Positions 46,430 to 58,127 of a DNA stretch of 64,000 nucleotides are shown in pieces. Where the stretch lies: positions 305,195,115 to 305,259,114 of the forward strand of contig NC_080672.1 of assembly GCF_030247195.1 (NCBI RefSeq), in the 5' to 3' direction. The stretch's first letter is position 1. Each line of letters starts with the position of its first letter. The notes below the pieces were generated by a model. That model saw only the letters and a list, made by a program, of their open reading frames with translations, did not search any database and was not told where the DNA came from. The stretch is from Topomyia yanbarensis. Taxonomy: Eukaryota; Arthropoda; Insecta; Diptera; Culicidae. Both the position numbers and the translations under genes were made by a program.

Positions 46430-47130
46430 TTTGCGGTTTTAATTCGTCTCGAATGAAAATTTGAGCTTTGGGCTTGATACGTGCATTTAATTTCTGCAGA
46501 AGCTGCTGATCAACACCTCTGGCTGCTTTTTTCCAGTATCTGGTCATTGAATTAGCATCCTAAGCCATGTTTCAATTTTTGTATATGTATAGATTTGGTT
46601 TGGGTGGAATACCGGGCAGTTTGCGAAGTTCATCCTATTCTCAAGGACGTTGACGTCATTATCCCGGTACTGGTATTGCGCATTCTTACTGTAGTAGTTA
46701 CTCGCCAAATCTGACAAAAACTTGGGATCTAATTAATCACCAGATGTTTTTAAGGCTATCGTAGATGTATAACTCGGTTCATATTGTAGGTTGTCTTGCG
46801 GCCATAACTGCAAATTTACTGCCAGATCATACACTTTTTCCGACAAACTTGTCTGCAACAACAATTTTATACTTCTTAGAAATTTGTGATCTTTGGCAAC
46901 ATAAAGCTTCTGTCCCGGAAGCTGTTTAAAATCAAATTTTCATTACCCTTTCAGATGCATTTATTGAATATGTTCAGATCCTGACCATACTACATCTTTC
47001 AGGCCCGCGATTTTGGCCATAACGTTTTGCTTTACGGTCCAGCTCGATTGCTTGATAGCCCTATACGAAAACGCTTCGACAACACACCTTCAGGACAGCA
47101 GACAAACATGATATGAAATCTGTTTGTACT
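46430..47130 (-). pseudogene. unrecognised decayed open frame
   Basis: The minus strand between about 47130 and 46430 reads as one protein-like stretch of roughly 230 codons broken by a few stops and shifts. A segment of about 100 codons in the middle (46900-46580) has one stop. Composition is protein-like (balanced charged and aromatic residues), but I recognise no family. It lies inside the hAT insertion and could be old cargo or chance. Confidence 0.3.
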
Positions 47131-48299
47131 GCACATATAAAGGTTTGGCCATTGTGATCATCATACTCGGGTTTTCATTTCTTTTGTGCAGAATTAATTC
47201 TCTATTTTTCCATCGCGTGACAATTTATGAAAACATTAGTTTTTTTTTAATTTTTGCATTTCATTGCAAGCAAATTGCAGTCAAAAATTTACAGAACCGG
47301 TCACAAAAAGCACTATACTGGAAAAGAAGACTCATAACGATTCTACATTCGTAGAGTTTCAAATGTTTCTAACTTGGATTTTTTTTCTAACTTTTTAGAA
47401 TTATGTTGGGAAAATTTTGTTAAAAAATTAGAGTGGATCTCAATATACGAGCTATTTCAATTTTAATAGGCCGCCTGCTATAAAGCTTGTTTTAACACCA
47501 ATTAAATTTTTCCTGAACATTCAAAACTCAAGAATGTTTCAATGAAAAGTTTTACAACTGAACAAAAAGCAAAACATAAATAGAATCAATAAAAAAGTAA
47601 TATGAACTGAGCTCGAAAGGTAGAAAAATCCATAAAAAAATGCATTATGAGATATAAAAAAACAAAAATATAAAATTGAATTTGAGTAATCAGATCAAAA
47701 TATTTATGAAACATATTGTTTCTCTTTCTATCTCATCAGGGTTTGGTAATGGATTATGGCCCACTGATTTTTTTTTCACTATTGGTTTTTAAGTTCAAAA
47801 AATAATTTTTATTTTACTTTAAAACTTTGTTAACTTCATTTTATGATATCAATTTTTTCAGTATGTGAATTCTGACCTAGATTTTCACCTAAAATTACTT
47901 TTTCATTTAAAAAAAAATCTATTTAAGGTATTGGGTGAATCTCTAATGGATTTATAAGAAAAATGATGACAAACACATGCAGCCAGCGATCATCAGTCGT
48001 CCCGGTCCTGTGTGTGGGATGGGTGAAAGGGTCTTCCAACCTGTCGCAAATGGCAAGTATACATCTTTTCCGAACACTTCAAGTGCTGATGTATTCTTCG
48101 CTTCCAGTTTTTTTACTTTTGCTCCGACATCTTGTTATCAGATGCCAACCATTTCTCTCGACGACGACGATAGTCGTATTTTGGGGCGCGACGCAGTTGA
48201 TTCGGGATGCCTCGAATCCCTCACCCCAGTCGACCAAGCGACCGTGAACCGTTCCGATACTGTTCGTGGAATTGACGAAAGGATCTTCCTACACGGCAA

Positions 48300-49679
48300 C
48301 ATTGTTTCGCTCTCTGATGTACCTGATCCGTCCTCCAACAACATCGAGGTTTACTACCAGAATGTTGGTGGCTTAAATTCATCAACGGACAGCTATTTGC
48401 TCGCGACCACGGGTTGCTGTTACGACGTTATCGCCTTGACCGAGACGTGGCTCGACAACCGTCTCGCCAGGTCTTTGGTTCAACATTTGATGTCTACCGC
48501 TGTGACCGCAATGCCCTCAACAGCCACAAGACATCAGGCGGTGGTGTGCTTATCGCCGTTCGCCGTAGTATAAAAGCCCGAGTGATCAACGATGACCGGT
48601 GGGCGAGCTCCGAGCAAGTGTGGATATCAGTGAAACTTGCCTATCGCAATCTGTTCCTGTGTGTTGTGTATTTTCCACCTGACAGAATTCGTGATGCCAG
48701 CCTGATCGATGTACATATTTCCTCCGTTTCTTTTATCGCCTCGATAGCCGCCCCGTCTGATGATATTGTTATACTGGGCGACTTCAACTTACCTGGCTTG
48801 ACGTGGTGCCAAGCAAGTAATGGTTTTCTACGATTGGATATCGAATAATCTGCGCTTATTAACAATGCCAGTTGTATTTTGGACAACTACAGCAGCGCAA
48901 CTCTTCGGCAAATTAATAATGTCACCAACGAGAATGGACGTACATTGGACCTCTGCTTTGGAAGTGCCCGGGAGTGCGCTCCGTACTGCTGCACTGCACT
49001 AACTCCTTTAGTCAAGCAGGTGCCTCATCATCCCCCACTACATCTTGTATTCGCTGGTAATCTAGGAGTGAATTTTGAAGACGTCTCAAGCTCTATCGTC
49101 TACGATTTTAAAAACGCTGACTACGACGGCTTCGTTAGCACGCTGTTGGATATAAACTGGAACGAGAATATTAACAATGACGACGGGAACGAAGCAGCGA
49201 TGACGTTTTCTAGTATTCTTAACTATCTTATCGACCACCATGTGCCTAAACGAATAATTAGTACCGATGATCACCCTCCCTGGCAATCAACCGTCCTTAG
49301 ACGTTTAAAATCTGCCAAACGAGCTGCATTTAAAAAAATCTCGAAGCATAAGACACTTGCATTACGAAATCGCTACTTTCAACTCAACCACGAATACAAA
49401 CAGCAAAGCAGACGCGCCTTTTTTAGACACCAGCGAAACGTCGAGCGTCAACTGAAATCCAAGCCAAAGTCGTTTTGGAAGTATGTTAACGAGCAGCGAA
49501 AAGAATCCGGTTTGCCATCTTGTATGTCGTTTAATGGAGTTTTAGACACCGACACTAAGGAAATTTGCCAACTGTTCTCCGACAAATTTTCAAGCGTTTT
49601 TTTTTCAACGAGCACCTGCCACCACAACAAGTCGCTGCCGCCGCTAAGGACGAACCATCAACCGAATTTGTGTCGATAA
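48300..49679 (+). pseudogene. LINE endonuclease domain and linker, frameshifted
   Basis: Motifs in order: NIEVYYQNVGGLNSSTDSYL, ALTETWLDN, then a shift to SGGGVLIAVRRS, VVYFPPD and ILGDFNLPGLTW, then a shift to VTNENGRTLDLCF and KQVPHHPPLHLVF, where a conserved His-containing block is expected. This is an AP-type endonuclease of a LINE. The linker up to 49679 includes KPKSFWKYVNEQRKESGLPS, the usual segment before the reverse transcriptase. Confidence 0.85.
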
Positions 49680-51154
49680 TGCTGCCATTCTTGCAGCAAA
49701 TGCCAAACTGAAAGCATCTTGTTTCCGGGTCCAGATTCCCTCAATTTTTGTCAAAAAGTGCATCAACGGGCTTCTTGAACCACTTCGGCGAGTCTTCGAA
49801 CTATCATTCACTACTGGTACATTCCCTTCCTGCTGGAAAGCAGCGCACATGTTTCCAGTTCATAAAAAAGGAAACAAATCGAACATTGACAATTATCGGG
49901 GAATCTCGTGTTTAAGTGCTGTATCAAAACTGTTCGAGCTGGTTGTGTTAGATCCTATTTTTTTCACTGCAAACACTACATTGCAGATGACCAACACGGT
50001 TTCATACCTAAACGATCGATAACGACAAACCTGCTCTCGTTCACAACATATGTAATGGATGGATTCGCTGACGGATTACAAACCGATGCTATTTACATGG
50101 ATATATCTGCGGCCTTCGACAAAATCAACCATGATATCGCAATAGCGAAGCTGGACAAACTCAGCATTCATGGACAACTTCTGCGCTGGTTTCGTTCCTA
50201 CCTCGATGGAAGGCAACTCCAAATCAGCATTAAGGACTGTCTATCTGCACCATTCTTCGCTACATCCGGCATCCCACAAGGAAGCTATCTCGGTCCAGTA
50301 ATATTCCTCCTCTACTTTAATGACGTCAATTTCACATTACAAGTTTTCAACAAATACGGGATAAAACCGATGCCGAGCTTCTTCAGAGGGAACTGGACAG
50401 TTTTAGTACGTGGTGTGATCTAAACAGAATGGTTTTAAACCCGAGCAAATGCACAATCGTTACGTTCACGCGGAAACGCCAACCGACTCAGTTTAACGAC
50501 CATTTCTTCGGCTCGAGCATTCCAAGACACTCTCACATCAAAGATCTCGGAGTCATCATGGATTCGGCACTATCGTTCAAACCACATACGTCATACATCG
50601 TGGATAAGGCATCACGACAGCTTGGGTTCATCTTCCGAATAGCAAAAAACTTCAGGGACGTATATTGTCTTAAATCGATTTACTACGCGTTGGTTCGCTC
50701 AACGTTAGAATATTGTTCAGCTGTTTGGAATCCGTACTACCAGAACGGGATTGACAGAATCGAGGCTGTCCAACGCAGATTCGTACGCTTCGCCCTTCGT
50801 TATCTCCCATGGCGAAACAGATTTCAGCTGCCGAGCTATGAAAACCGTTGCCAGCTAATACACCTCGACACACTCAGCATTCGGAGGGACTGCTCTCGAG
50901 CCCTGTTCGTCTTGGACTTACTCTCTGCCAGAGTGGAATGCCCTACAAACCTCGGACGTCTGGATCTTCAAGCCCGCGTTCGAGCTCTACGTAATAACTC
51001 CCTTCTGCGAGTTCCGTTCAGGAGAACCAACTATGGTTGCCAGAGCGCTGTTACCGCACTCCTACGAATTTTTAACAGTGTGGCGACGGCCTTTGACTTC
51101 AACCGGACGCGGAATGCGATAAAAGCGAAAATGTTGGCAGTATTAAAGTGTAAT
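49680..51154 (+). pseudogene. LINE reverse transcriptase lacking the YADD box
   Basis: Shows DNYRGISCLSAVSKLFELVV, a shift, DDQHGFIPKRSITTNLLSFT, MDISAAFDKINHDIA and SGIPQGSYLGPVIFLLYFND, then jumps from VNFTLQ to NKYGIK. The next words (aligned in the adjacent frame) are those that normally follow the catalytic box by some 30-40 residues, so the YADD segment has been deleted near 50340. The end, 50429-51154, is intact: MVLNPSKCTIVTFTRKRQ, LEYCSAVWNPYYQ and RDCSRALFVLDLL. Confidence 0.85.
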
Positions 51155-51225
51155 TAGTTTAAGCAACCACCATTGGGGCCAAGGGGCCTGTTGGTGAAGG
51201 TAATAAACATAAACATAAACAAAAA

Positions 51226-52119
51226 CTTCTGAATAACTTCTGAGCAACTCCGAGAATCAAGTAGAAAATGGAAAATTTTCTTTCTGTAGGAAAACATTTA
51301 ATAACACTTTTCGATGTTTTTTGTGTTGTCCAAAATGCGTTTAGAAAACATATTTAGGAAAGAAATCAATTTTTTTTCGTATACCTATGCTATTTATAGC
51401 AACTGGGTATTTGAGCCACTTTCCAGGGAGCCACTTTCCAGTCTCGCTCCACACACATATTTTCCTCGATTGCATACCTCCGGTGACAGCAACTCTTTAC
51501 CCAAAAGTCTACGACGCCTTATAGGTTGTCTACTAATCACTTTAACGAGTCTCCTCTACATGCCCAAAACTGAATATTATTTTAAACTGTCTCTAACATG
51601 CTAGTCCATAATTATCAAGCCTTATGCGCCCCTGTCGTGATCGTCCTTTTCAGCGGCTTTCAGCTCACTACACTGTTCTAACATATAACCAGTGCGAGCA
51701 ATAAGCTCCTGGTCTGATTTTTCTCATCTGTTGCTCGTTGGCAATCCACATCGAACCAGTTTCCTCGTGTGTTATCCGATAGACATGTGACTGCTGAGCT
51801 GATCACCTTATGAACTTGCTGATACGTTGTGATCAGGCAATCTCTTGTTGATCGTTCCCCAAAACCTTTTGTCCTAAAGGCGGAATTATATGTCTCATGC
51901 TTTCCATGAAATAAGATATTTAAACATATATTTTTGGTATTTACTATTAAACTAAGATTGCACTTGTAGCGTGCTATAAAACTTCAATTGTTACTTGGGT
52001 AGGAACAGGCTTAGAAACTTCCGGACTATTTTTTTATCTTCTGCTGGTAGGAGTCGTGCTTAGGCAGAGTTACTACGAATTGCTTAAATCTATCATGTTT
52101 CACGGCAACAGCAGAGTCG
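51226..52119. other. no gene recognised inside the hAT insertion
   Basis: No transposase motif or RNA gene was seen. A 96-codon frame at 51314-51604 has no recognisable features. Confidence 0.35.
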
Positions 52120-52270
52120 TCCCTCTTTACCATGAGAACCGACAGCTTTCCTATCTGTATATTCCAAATCCTTTCATAACTAATTTTTTAAAACTTTTCC
52201 TACTTAGTAATTTCTAGCTAATTTAATGTCGTTAAAATGAAAAGAAGAATGAAGTAGAATAACTTGTTAT
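52120..52270 (+). repeat. LINE 3'-tail-like repeat, related to 30130-30300
   Basis: Shares TTTCTAGCTAATTTAATGTC and neighbouring words with 30130-30300. It lies inside the hAT insertion. Confidence 0.5.
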
Positions 52271-53000
52271 CCAAATAAATAACATCTATATAGTTCTTCT
52301 AAGACTATATTACCACTGAGAACTGACATACAAGTAAACTTTTCAACTTGTGTAAGAAAAATAACTGTCGCTTTCAAATGACAACAGCAAGTAGACACTT
52401 GCCACTGGTCGGCGCTTCGATCGGCCAGCAATCACTATACGGGACTTGTAAGCAAACTTGGATACAATGGTGACTCACGCATGCAAACCTGTATGCGATG
52501 GTGATATTCAACGTATTTTCATTTAAATGTTTACACAGGTTTATCGGGAAAGTTTGTTCTAGCTTGTATGTCTGTTCTCTGTGATATTACTGTTAAGTTT
52601 TTGAAGAACGTTGAAAGTTTCTCTTGTTCTCGCTTTCCATGTAATACCTCCTGGAATCGCCATATATGCCTTTACCGACTGCATTAATCATTTCCAATAA
52701 AAAGTTTATAATTTTTAGTCAAAGCAAAAAATGAAATTGATCACCAACACTCTTGTATTTTTAAGCCGGTAACCGAATCTTTACTGCAGTTACCGCTTCC
52801 TCTTAGCAACCTTATCTTATTATCGATAGAGATTCCTGATTTCAACGAACTTGCGCCAACTAAGATAACATGGCTTGCTTAAACAAAATGAGATATGCAG
52901 TAAGTTCCCATGTCTTTTCAACATTATAATAATACCAATTTTTTATTCCAGCCCATTAGGGGGGCTATAGCCCCCCCTTGCGCACGCCAATGACCACACC

Positions 53001-54830
53001 TGTACAGATGAGCTGATGAAGTTCTGCAACAAGGCAATTAAAGTTACCAAAACCTTTATCCATAACAATCCGGATGTCTACATCACACAGTCAGACAAAG
53101 GAAACAAAACAGTCCTCATTTCGGCGCAAGACTACAAACAGAAAATGCTCAACCTTCTCAGCAACAAAGCAACATATCTTCCTATACCAAGAGACCCCAT
53201 GTCTCGCTTTCAAAAAATCAACAACAACTTCGCGAAACGACTACTAAATCTAAACCTGATCGACAAGTATACAGCATCACAACTAACAACGTACAACGCA
53301 CTCTGTCCAAGGATATACGGTCAACCCAAGGCTCACAAAGCCGGACTCCCACTTAGACCGGTTGTATCGATTATGACCGCTCCTGTGTATAACCTGTCCA
53401 AATTCGTGAGCAAAATCATTCAACGCTCAATCAACAGCGCATACAACATAAAAGACTCGTTCTCGTTTTGCCAATTCATAAACTCAGTAACGTTACCACC
53501 AGGACATGCTAGATGTCATCTCGCTCTTCACGTCAATCCCAAAAACGTTAGTGATACATGACATCATCACGCGTTGGACTGAGATTAAACAAAATACACA
53601 CATAAATCTAGACCTGTTTCTAGAAATCATAGAGTTTTGCATAGACTCCAGCTACTGCAAATACGACGGAAAACACTACCAACAAATATTCGGAACATCA
53701 ATGGGTAACCACCTTTCACCAGCTCTAGCAGACCTTGTCATGGAAACTCTACTAGATATAGTGACTAGATTACTAAACTTAACACCAGCTTTCATCAAAA
53801 AATATGTTGACGACTTACTAATGGCAATTCCCATAAACCAACTCGACCATGTTCTACAAATTTTCAACAGCTACAATGAACATATCCAATTCACTTACGA
53901 AACTGAACAAGACAACAAATTACCCTTTCTGGATATGCTGATGGTCAGACAAGAAAACCAAAAGGTAAAAACAGAGTTGTACATGAAACCAATTGCCAGT
54001 GGCAGGTTTCTAAACTCCACCGCTGCATCAAAAGATGAACATGGCTCGGAATTTCGTTCAACGAGTAAACACCCTATCCACTAACTTAAACGACAATGAA
54101 AAAGCACTCATCATAGATAAACAGCTAAGCCTAAACAGCTACCCAAAATCTCTCCGCAAAAGATTAATCAACCGGATGCATCAACAAAATCATCACAATG
54201 TACCCTCCCCACTGCCAGCTGATGAAGACCTGCAATATACTTACCGATCAATAGCATACATTCCATACCTGTCGAATAAAATCGACAAGCACCTGAAAAA
54301 CGATTACAAAAACATACAACTATCACATCACAACACAAAAACAGTTGGATATATTTACTAAACTAAAAGATCCCGTACCCAAAGAACATCAGAACAACAT
54401 CATCTACAACATACCATGCTCAAACTGCTCAGCATGCTATGTGGGCATGACGACCAACAAATTAAAAACCCGGATCAGCGGTCATCAGACTCACTACAAT
54501 GCACTGAAAAAATACAAACAAGAAGGATACACCGCCACCGACCCACAAATCGCAGCTCTAATGGAATAAAACTGCATTATTACACCATAGCATCACACAG
54601 GACCACAAGTTTGACCTAAAAAACACAATAATTGTAGACCGCCACCACAAAAAACATGCACTACCGTTTATTGAAGTTTGTCACATAGCAACCACCGAAA
54701 ACAGCATTAGCAAACGAACAGACACTGAAGGTTTAAACGCAATGTATGCTGGAATAATACACACTCTGAAAAACCAAAACAAACATAGAAGAAAACTGAC
54801 AGAAACCGCTACCATTATAGAGTACTTGAC
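53001..54830 (+). pseudogene. Penelope-like reverse transcriptase and GIY-YIG endonuclease, frameshifted
   Basis: Frames 53001-53505, 53506-54060, 54035-54358, 54345-54567 and a final part to about 54830. Early motifs are YITQSDKGNKTVLISAQDY and YGQPKAHKAGLPLRPVVS. Reverse-transcriptase motifs are MLDVISLFTSIP, FGTSMGNHLSPALADLVME and catalytic YVDD (within KKYVDDLLMAIP, about 53797-53832). The GIY-YIG part has YNIPCSNCSACYVGMTTNKL, then TRISGHQTHYNAL. The last segment has VDRHHKKHALPFIEVCHIAT and TDTEGLNAMYAGIIHTLKNQ. Single-base shifts near 53500, 54045 and 54350 and a stop at 54568 inactivate it. Confidence 0.88.
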
Positions 54831-55257
54831 AATCTGTAACTGTATTAGTGTGTTCGACGATTTGTTTTCCTCCACCTGTCACAGGTGGAGAAAAACAAAT
54901 CGAAAATAACTTTTTAGTCGGATTATTTTCATGATGGTACCTGACCAACCGGCATTGTACGTCTTCGTAATGACTTTTACAGCGACAAACAGCATTTCAG
55001 CACCATTATAAATACTTTATAAGAGCTATTTCAAGTGATTAAATTGGCTGACAGTTTTACATATGACAGCTGGAGGAAAACAAACCACTCAAGTGGTGTG
55101 TGTGAAATGGTTTGCCTAGAACTCTATAACCTCATGACACCACACACGCACACACCCATCCAGCCAAACCTGTCAAAACAAAATAGTAATCGAAAAGTGA
55201 AAAGACAAAAAACCAAGCTCTGAACTAGTACAGGGTAGAATATTCAAACCAAGCTTT

Positions 55258-55468
55258 TTTAAGGTTGGACAGAGAATGCGCAAAATTCGCAAACGAAAAA
55301 AGCAGTTTTTTTCCACACCGTATGTCAGATCTTCATAAAAACCAATCAGCGTATGTAGAATGTTGTTACAGTACTGCTGATTGATTTTTATGAAGATCTG
55401 ACATACGGTGTGGAAAAAAACTGCTTTCTTCGTTTGCGAATTTTACCCTTTCTCTGTCCAACCTTAAA
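55258..55468. mobile_element. foldback MITE with about 92-bp arms
   Basis: The left arm (55258-55350) starts TTTAAGGTTGGACAGAGAA. The right arm (55376-55468) ends in its complement, TCTCTGTCCAACCTTAAA. The arms also share CACACCGTATGTCAGATCTT. The loop is about 25 nt. It has no coding capacity. Confidence 0.9.
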
Positions 55469-55479
55469 TACTAGATTAG

Positions 55480-56185
55480 CGAGGAAGCTTTTTTCCAGTG
55501 AAGTGCGAAAAATTATTGACACAGATGCAGTAAGTACACAGACAGATTTTGACCAATTCAAGTTATAGTTTTTAATTTTCACAAATAGCCACTATTGGAC
55601 GCCATTACAAAATAAACACACTAGACAACGAATGTTAGACATACACACACATACAACAAAAAAAACGGATAGTTTCTGTAAGTAAAGTTTCACAGACAAA
55701 TCGGACATATCTAAAACAAATCTTGACACACTATATCATTATAGATTCCTTGAAAAAGGTGAAATAAATCACCGAAACCGTCGTTTCGTCGTTTTTGGTG
55801 TTTTATTGACTGCTAAGCCGAAACTCGTTACCAGAAAATATACTAAATAAAATTCGCTCAAAGTTCTTTATTTGTATATTTGTCACAAACTCTAAAATTA
55901 TACGACAAATAAAGGGTGAAACGATTAAAAATTGATAAAACATGTTTAAGTGCACGGATATCAGTAGATAATTATGCTTGGAAGTAGCGAAACATCTTTC
56001 AATGTGCAACTTCTGTTAATCCTAAAGTGTTTATTGATCAATACCGGCGCCGGCCAGGCCCGAACGTAGATCGCGGAAGGAAAGGGAAGGAATGGTTAGT
56101 CCGATACTTGCTTTTGCTCGAGGCCGTATATACTACTGCGCACTTCACAAGTATCACGGGAAGAGGAATTTGTTAGTAAGTATAG
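55480..56185. other. no gene recognised
   Basis: AT-rich, with chance frames only. Confidence 0.4.
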
Positions 56186-56189
56186 AAGT

Positions 56190-56432
56190 TGGATTCTACT
56201 TCTTCTTTATCGACGCCAGTGAGGTAATTCCACTCTATCTGGACTAGATATCGATCCATCAACTCATGGACCGGGGACCAACGGCTTTACTTCCCTTCCG
56301 AAAGAAGACTTGACCACAAATTTTTTCACCTCAGAAAAATCTCAACGACCTCGACTGGAATTGAACCGAGGCCAACTGTAATGAGTGGCGGTCACGCTTA
56401 CCACTCAGCCGATGTATCTAAACTAGTACCGT
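56190..56432 (-). mobile_element. tRNA-derived SINE
   Basis: The minus strand begins with a tRNA-like head: CGGCTGAGTGGTAAGCGTGA (box A type) and GGTTCAATTCC (box B type) about 55 nt apart. A body follows with GAAGTAAAGCCGTTGGTCCC, GATCGATATCTAGTCCAGA and CACTGGCGTCG. The body matches the fragment at 40950-41045. Internal RNA polymerase III promoter boxes and lack of a proper cloverleaf argue for a SINE rather than a tRNA gene. Confidence 0.75.
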
Positions 56433-56654
56433 AAAATGGGGGAACATTGATCACCTTTTCAAAAGTTTTTCGAATAACTGTCTTCAATTCAAGTAGATGT
56501 AATTATTTACATTTTTAAAACAAGCACCGGTACTCATAGATTAAATTTTTTTTTAATCTATGAGTATCTAGAAAAAATTCCTGTAGGTGATCGGATCACG
56601 CGAACCCATAAATATCTTAAACGGTATCGTCAGAACAAGGGCTTCGGTATTCAT

Positions 56655-57479
56655 CGATTCCCATAATAAGTTGGCAACATGTTTATCAGCAGGACGAGGA
56701 TGGCTTACCAGAATCTTTATTGGAAACAGATAATCGAACCCTACCCCTTGGACCCATCCTTGCTGATGTCCATCGTCAACTCAATACCATGCATAATGGT
56801 AAAACACCAGGTCAAGATCGTATCCCAGTCGAGTTTTTAAAGTATGCAGACGAGGCCGTTTTGAGAGAGCTACATGATACCAACGAGCTTCCTGACGCCT
56901 GGAGACAGAATGTCATTATCCCGATACACAAAAGGAGCAGACCTGTGTCTATCCATGATTATCGGCGAATTTGTTTGAGCAGTACGGGGTATAAGATGCA
57001 CGTGTTGTGGGTTCTTGAGGGTTTAAAGAGTTATGTGGGAGATATTAGAGTCCACCAAGCAGCCTTTTTAGGTCAAAGATCTGCCATTGATCATTTATTT
57101 GTAGTGCAGCGGGTATTACAGGAGAGCTGGAATGGGGGAATTCCTGTTAAGGTGATGTCACTGGACATAGAGAAGGCTTTTGATCCAGTAAACTTGAAGG
57201 CCCTTCCTGCGATACTAAAAGGTATTGTATCCTATTGAGTCGATGTCCTTCAGATCAATTATTTTTGTTTCATTTTTAGCCAAAGGTGTGCCGCATTGTG
57301 TCATAAATCGTGTTATAGCCTGCTTGACCGGTGGTGATATAGAACAAACCAGAGAGCTTTCCCAGCCCAGTGTGAGGAGAATGGGGGTGAAGCAAGGCGG
57401 TCCTCTAAGTCCTTTTATTTTCAACCTTGTAATGGAAGCTGTTTTAGAGACAGTCGAAGAAGAATTAGGAATCGACTAA
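56655..57479 (+). pseudogene. reverse transcriptase fragment with an apparent 58-nt intron
   Basis: Open from about 56660 to 57221, then 57280-57479. Motifs: NGKTPGQDRIPVEFLKYADE, IIPIHKRSRPVSIHDYRRIC, QAAFLGQRSAIDHLF, SLDIEKAFDPVNLKALPAIL, then KGVPHCVINRVIACL and MGVKQGGPLSPFIFNLVMEA. These are reverse-transcriptase blocks 1-4 of a LINE (RTE-like or related). Between LPAILK and KGVP lies GTATTG...TTTTTAG (57222-57279), which contains an in-frame stop and shifts the frame. Removing it as an intron restores a continuous reading. Translation ends at EEELGID; the catalytic DD block is missing, and a MITE follows at once. Confidence 0.7.
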
Positions 57480-57488
57480 TCCTGGATG

Positions 57489-57691
57489 ATGTCCCGGGAA
57501 GCAAAAACAGAAGCTATGGTTGCTGACGAGAAGCGAAAACGAACTCTTGTCTTATGGCTAGGGAACCAAATGCCTGGCATTATGCAATATTATTTCCCAA
57601 AAGGGAAAATTGGATTAAACCAATTTGTGCATGAGGGGACCGAAACTTGACTTAAATTAAGTTTAATTTTTTTTTTGCTTCCCGGGACATC
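57489..57691. mobile_element. 203-bp MITE-like element with GATGTCCCGGG ends
   Basis: Inverted ends are GATGTCCCGGGAAGCAAAAA and its complement. The interior holds TTATGCAATATTATTTCCCA, followed by AAAGGGAAAATTGG, which is inverted relative to 59370-59403. The left half is homologous, inverted, to 38490-38620, so it belongs to the GTCTAACTAG repeat family. Confidence 0.75.
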
Positions 57692-57699
57692 ACCCAGAA

Positions 57700-58117
57700 T
57701 TAATCAATTGCTTAGACGTTCACATATCGTCGCTGTTGTGTTATCTTGTGACAAACGCTATTTTGGGGTAAACTGAGTGAAATATGCCTCATTACTGGTC
57801 TAAAAATCTTTACAAAGTGGCGTTTTCAGAATTTGGACATTCTGCTTGGTTACTGAGATATAGCGAGAAACACGCTGAGAATTTTTTTTTGCTTCAAATG
57901 ACTGTGTCTGGGGATTGGCTCAAGTTATTTTGATGTATAAGATGTTTTTATGTGCAAAACTATCTGAGAAACACAAGGGCATAATTATTTTCAAAACAAA
58001 AATACACGAATTACGAGAAAAATGCAGTTTATATTTTAAACTGGAAAGATTTTTGTTCTATGGAAAATTTCCCATGCACGATTCTGACACGCCATACAAA
58101 TTTTGTCATCAATACAC
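57700..58117. other. no gene recognised; target of LINE insertion
   Basis: AT-rich sequence containing the left copy of the LINE target duplication (58118-58127). No motif was recognised. Confidence 0.4.
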
Positions 58118-58127
58118 ACCTATGACA

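Larger units (their letters stand above)
47963..51225 (+). mobile_element. decayed CR1/Jockey-group LINE nested in the hAT insertion
   Basis: Endonuclease (48330-49100) and reverse transcriptase (49500-51154) are in order on the plus strand, broken by at least four frameshifts (near 48470, 48850, 49670 and 49980). The 3' end is a short untranslated region with CATTGGGGCCAAGGGGCCTG and a terminal (ATAAAC)n run at about 51202-51220. Its GC content is higher than that of the surrounding DNA. Confidence 0.85.
45618..52992. mobile_element. 7.4-kb hAT-like insertion
   Basis: The inverted ends are CATAGGCGTGCGCA and CATTGGCGTGCGCA (right end reverse-complemented). A perfect 8-bp target duplication, ACCACACC, lies at 45610-45617 and 52993-53000. 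G-rich runs (TTAGGGGGGGCT and its complement) occur just inside both ends. No hAT transposase was recognised, so this is a non-autonomous or gutted element enlarged by other insertions, including the LINE at 47963-51225. It interrupts the Penelope-like element. Confidence 0.88.
45210..54830 (+). mobile_element. Penelope-like element split by a hAT insertion
   Basis: The left part (about 45210-45617) encodes the N-terminal region with LLSLGPKFALP. The right part (53001-54830) encodes the reverse transcriptase and a GIY-YIG endonuclease. Removing 45618-52992 and one copy of the 8-bp duplication joins the two parts in the same frame. Several single-base frameshifts and stops elsewhere show the element is dead. 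Penelope-like elements are defined by a reverse transcriptase related to telomerase plus GIY-YIG, a combination seen here. Confidence 0.88.

Noticed and set aside
56355..56425. tRNA gene on the minus strand
   Set aside because: Box A and box B are present, but no cloverleaf with paired acceptor stem could be drawn, and the downstream body is shared with another locus, so it is a SINE head.
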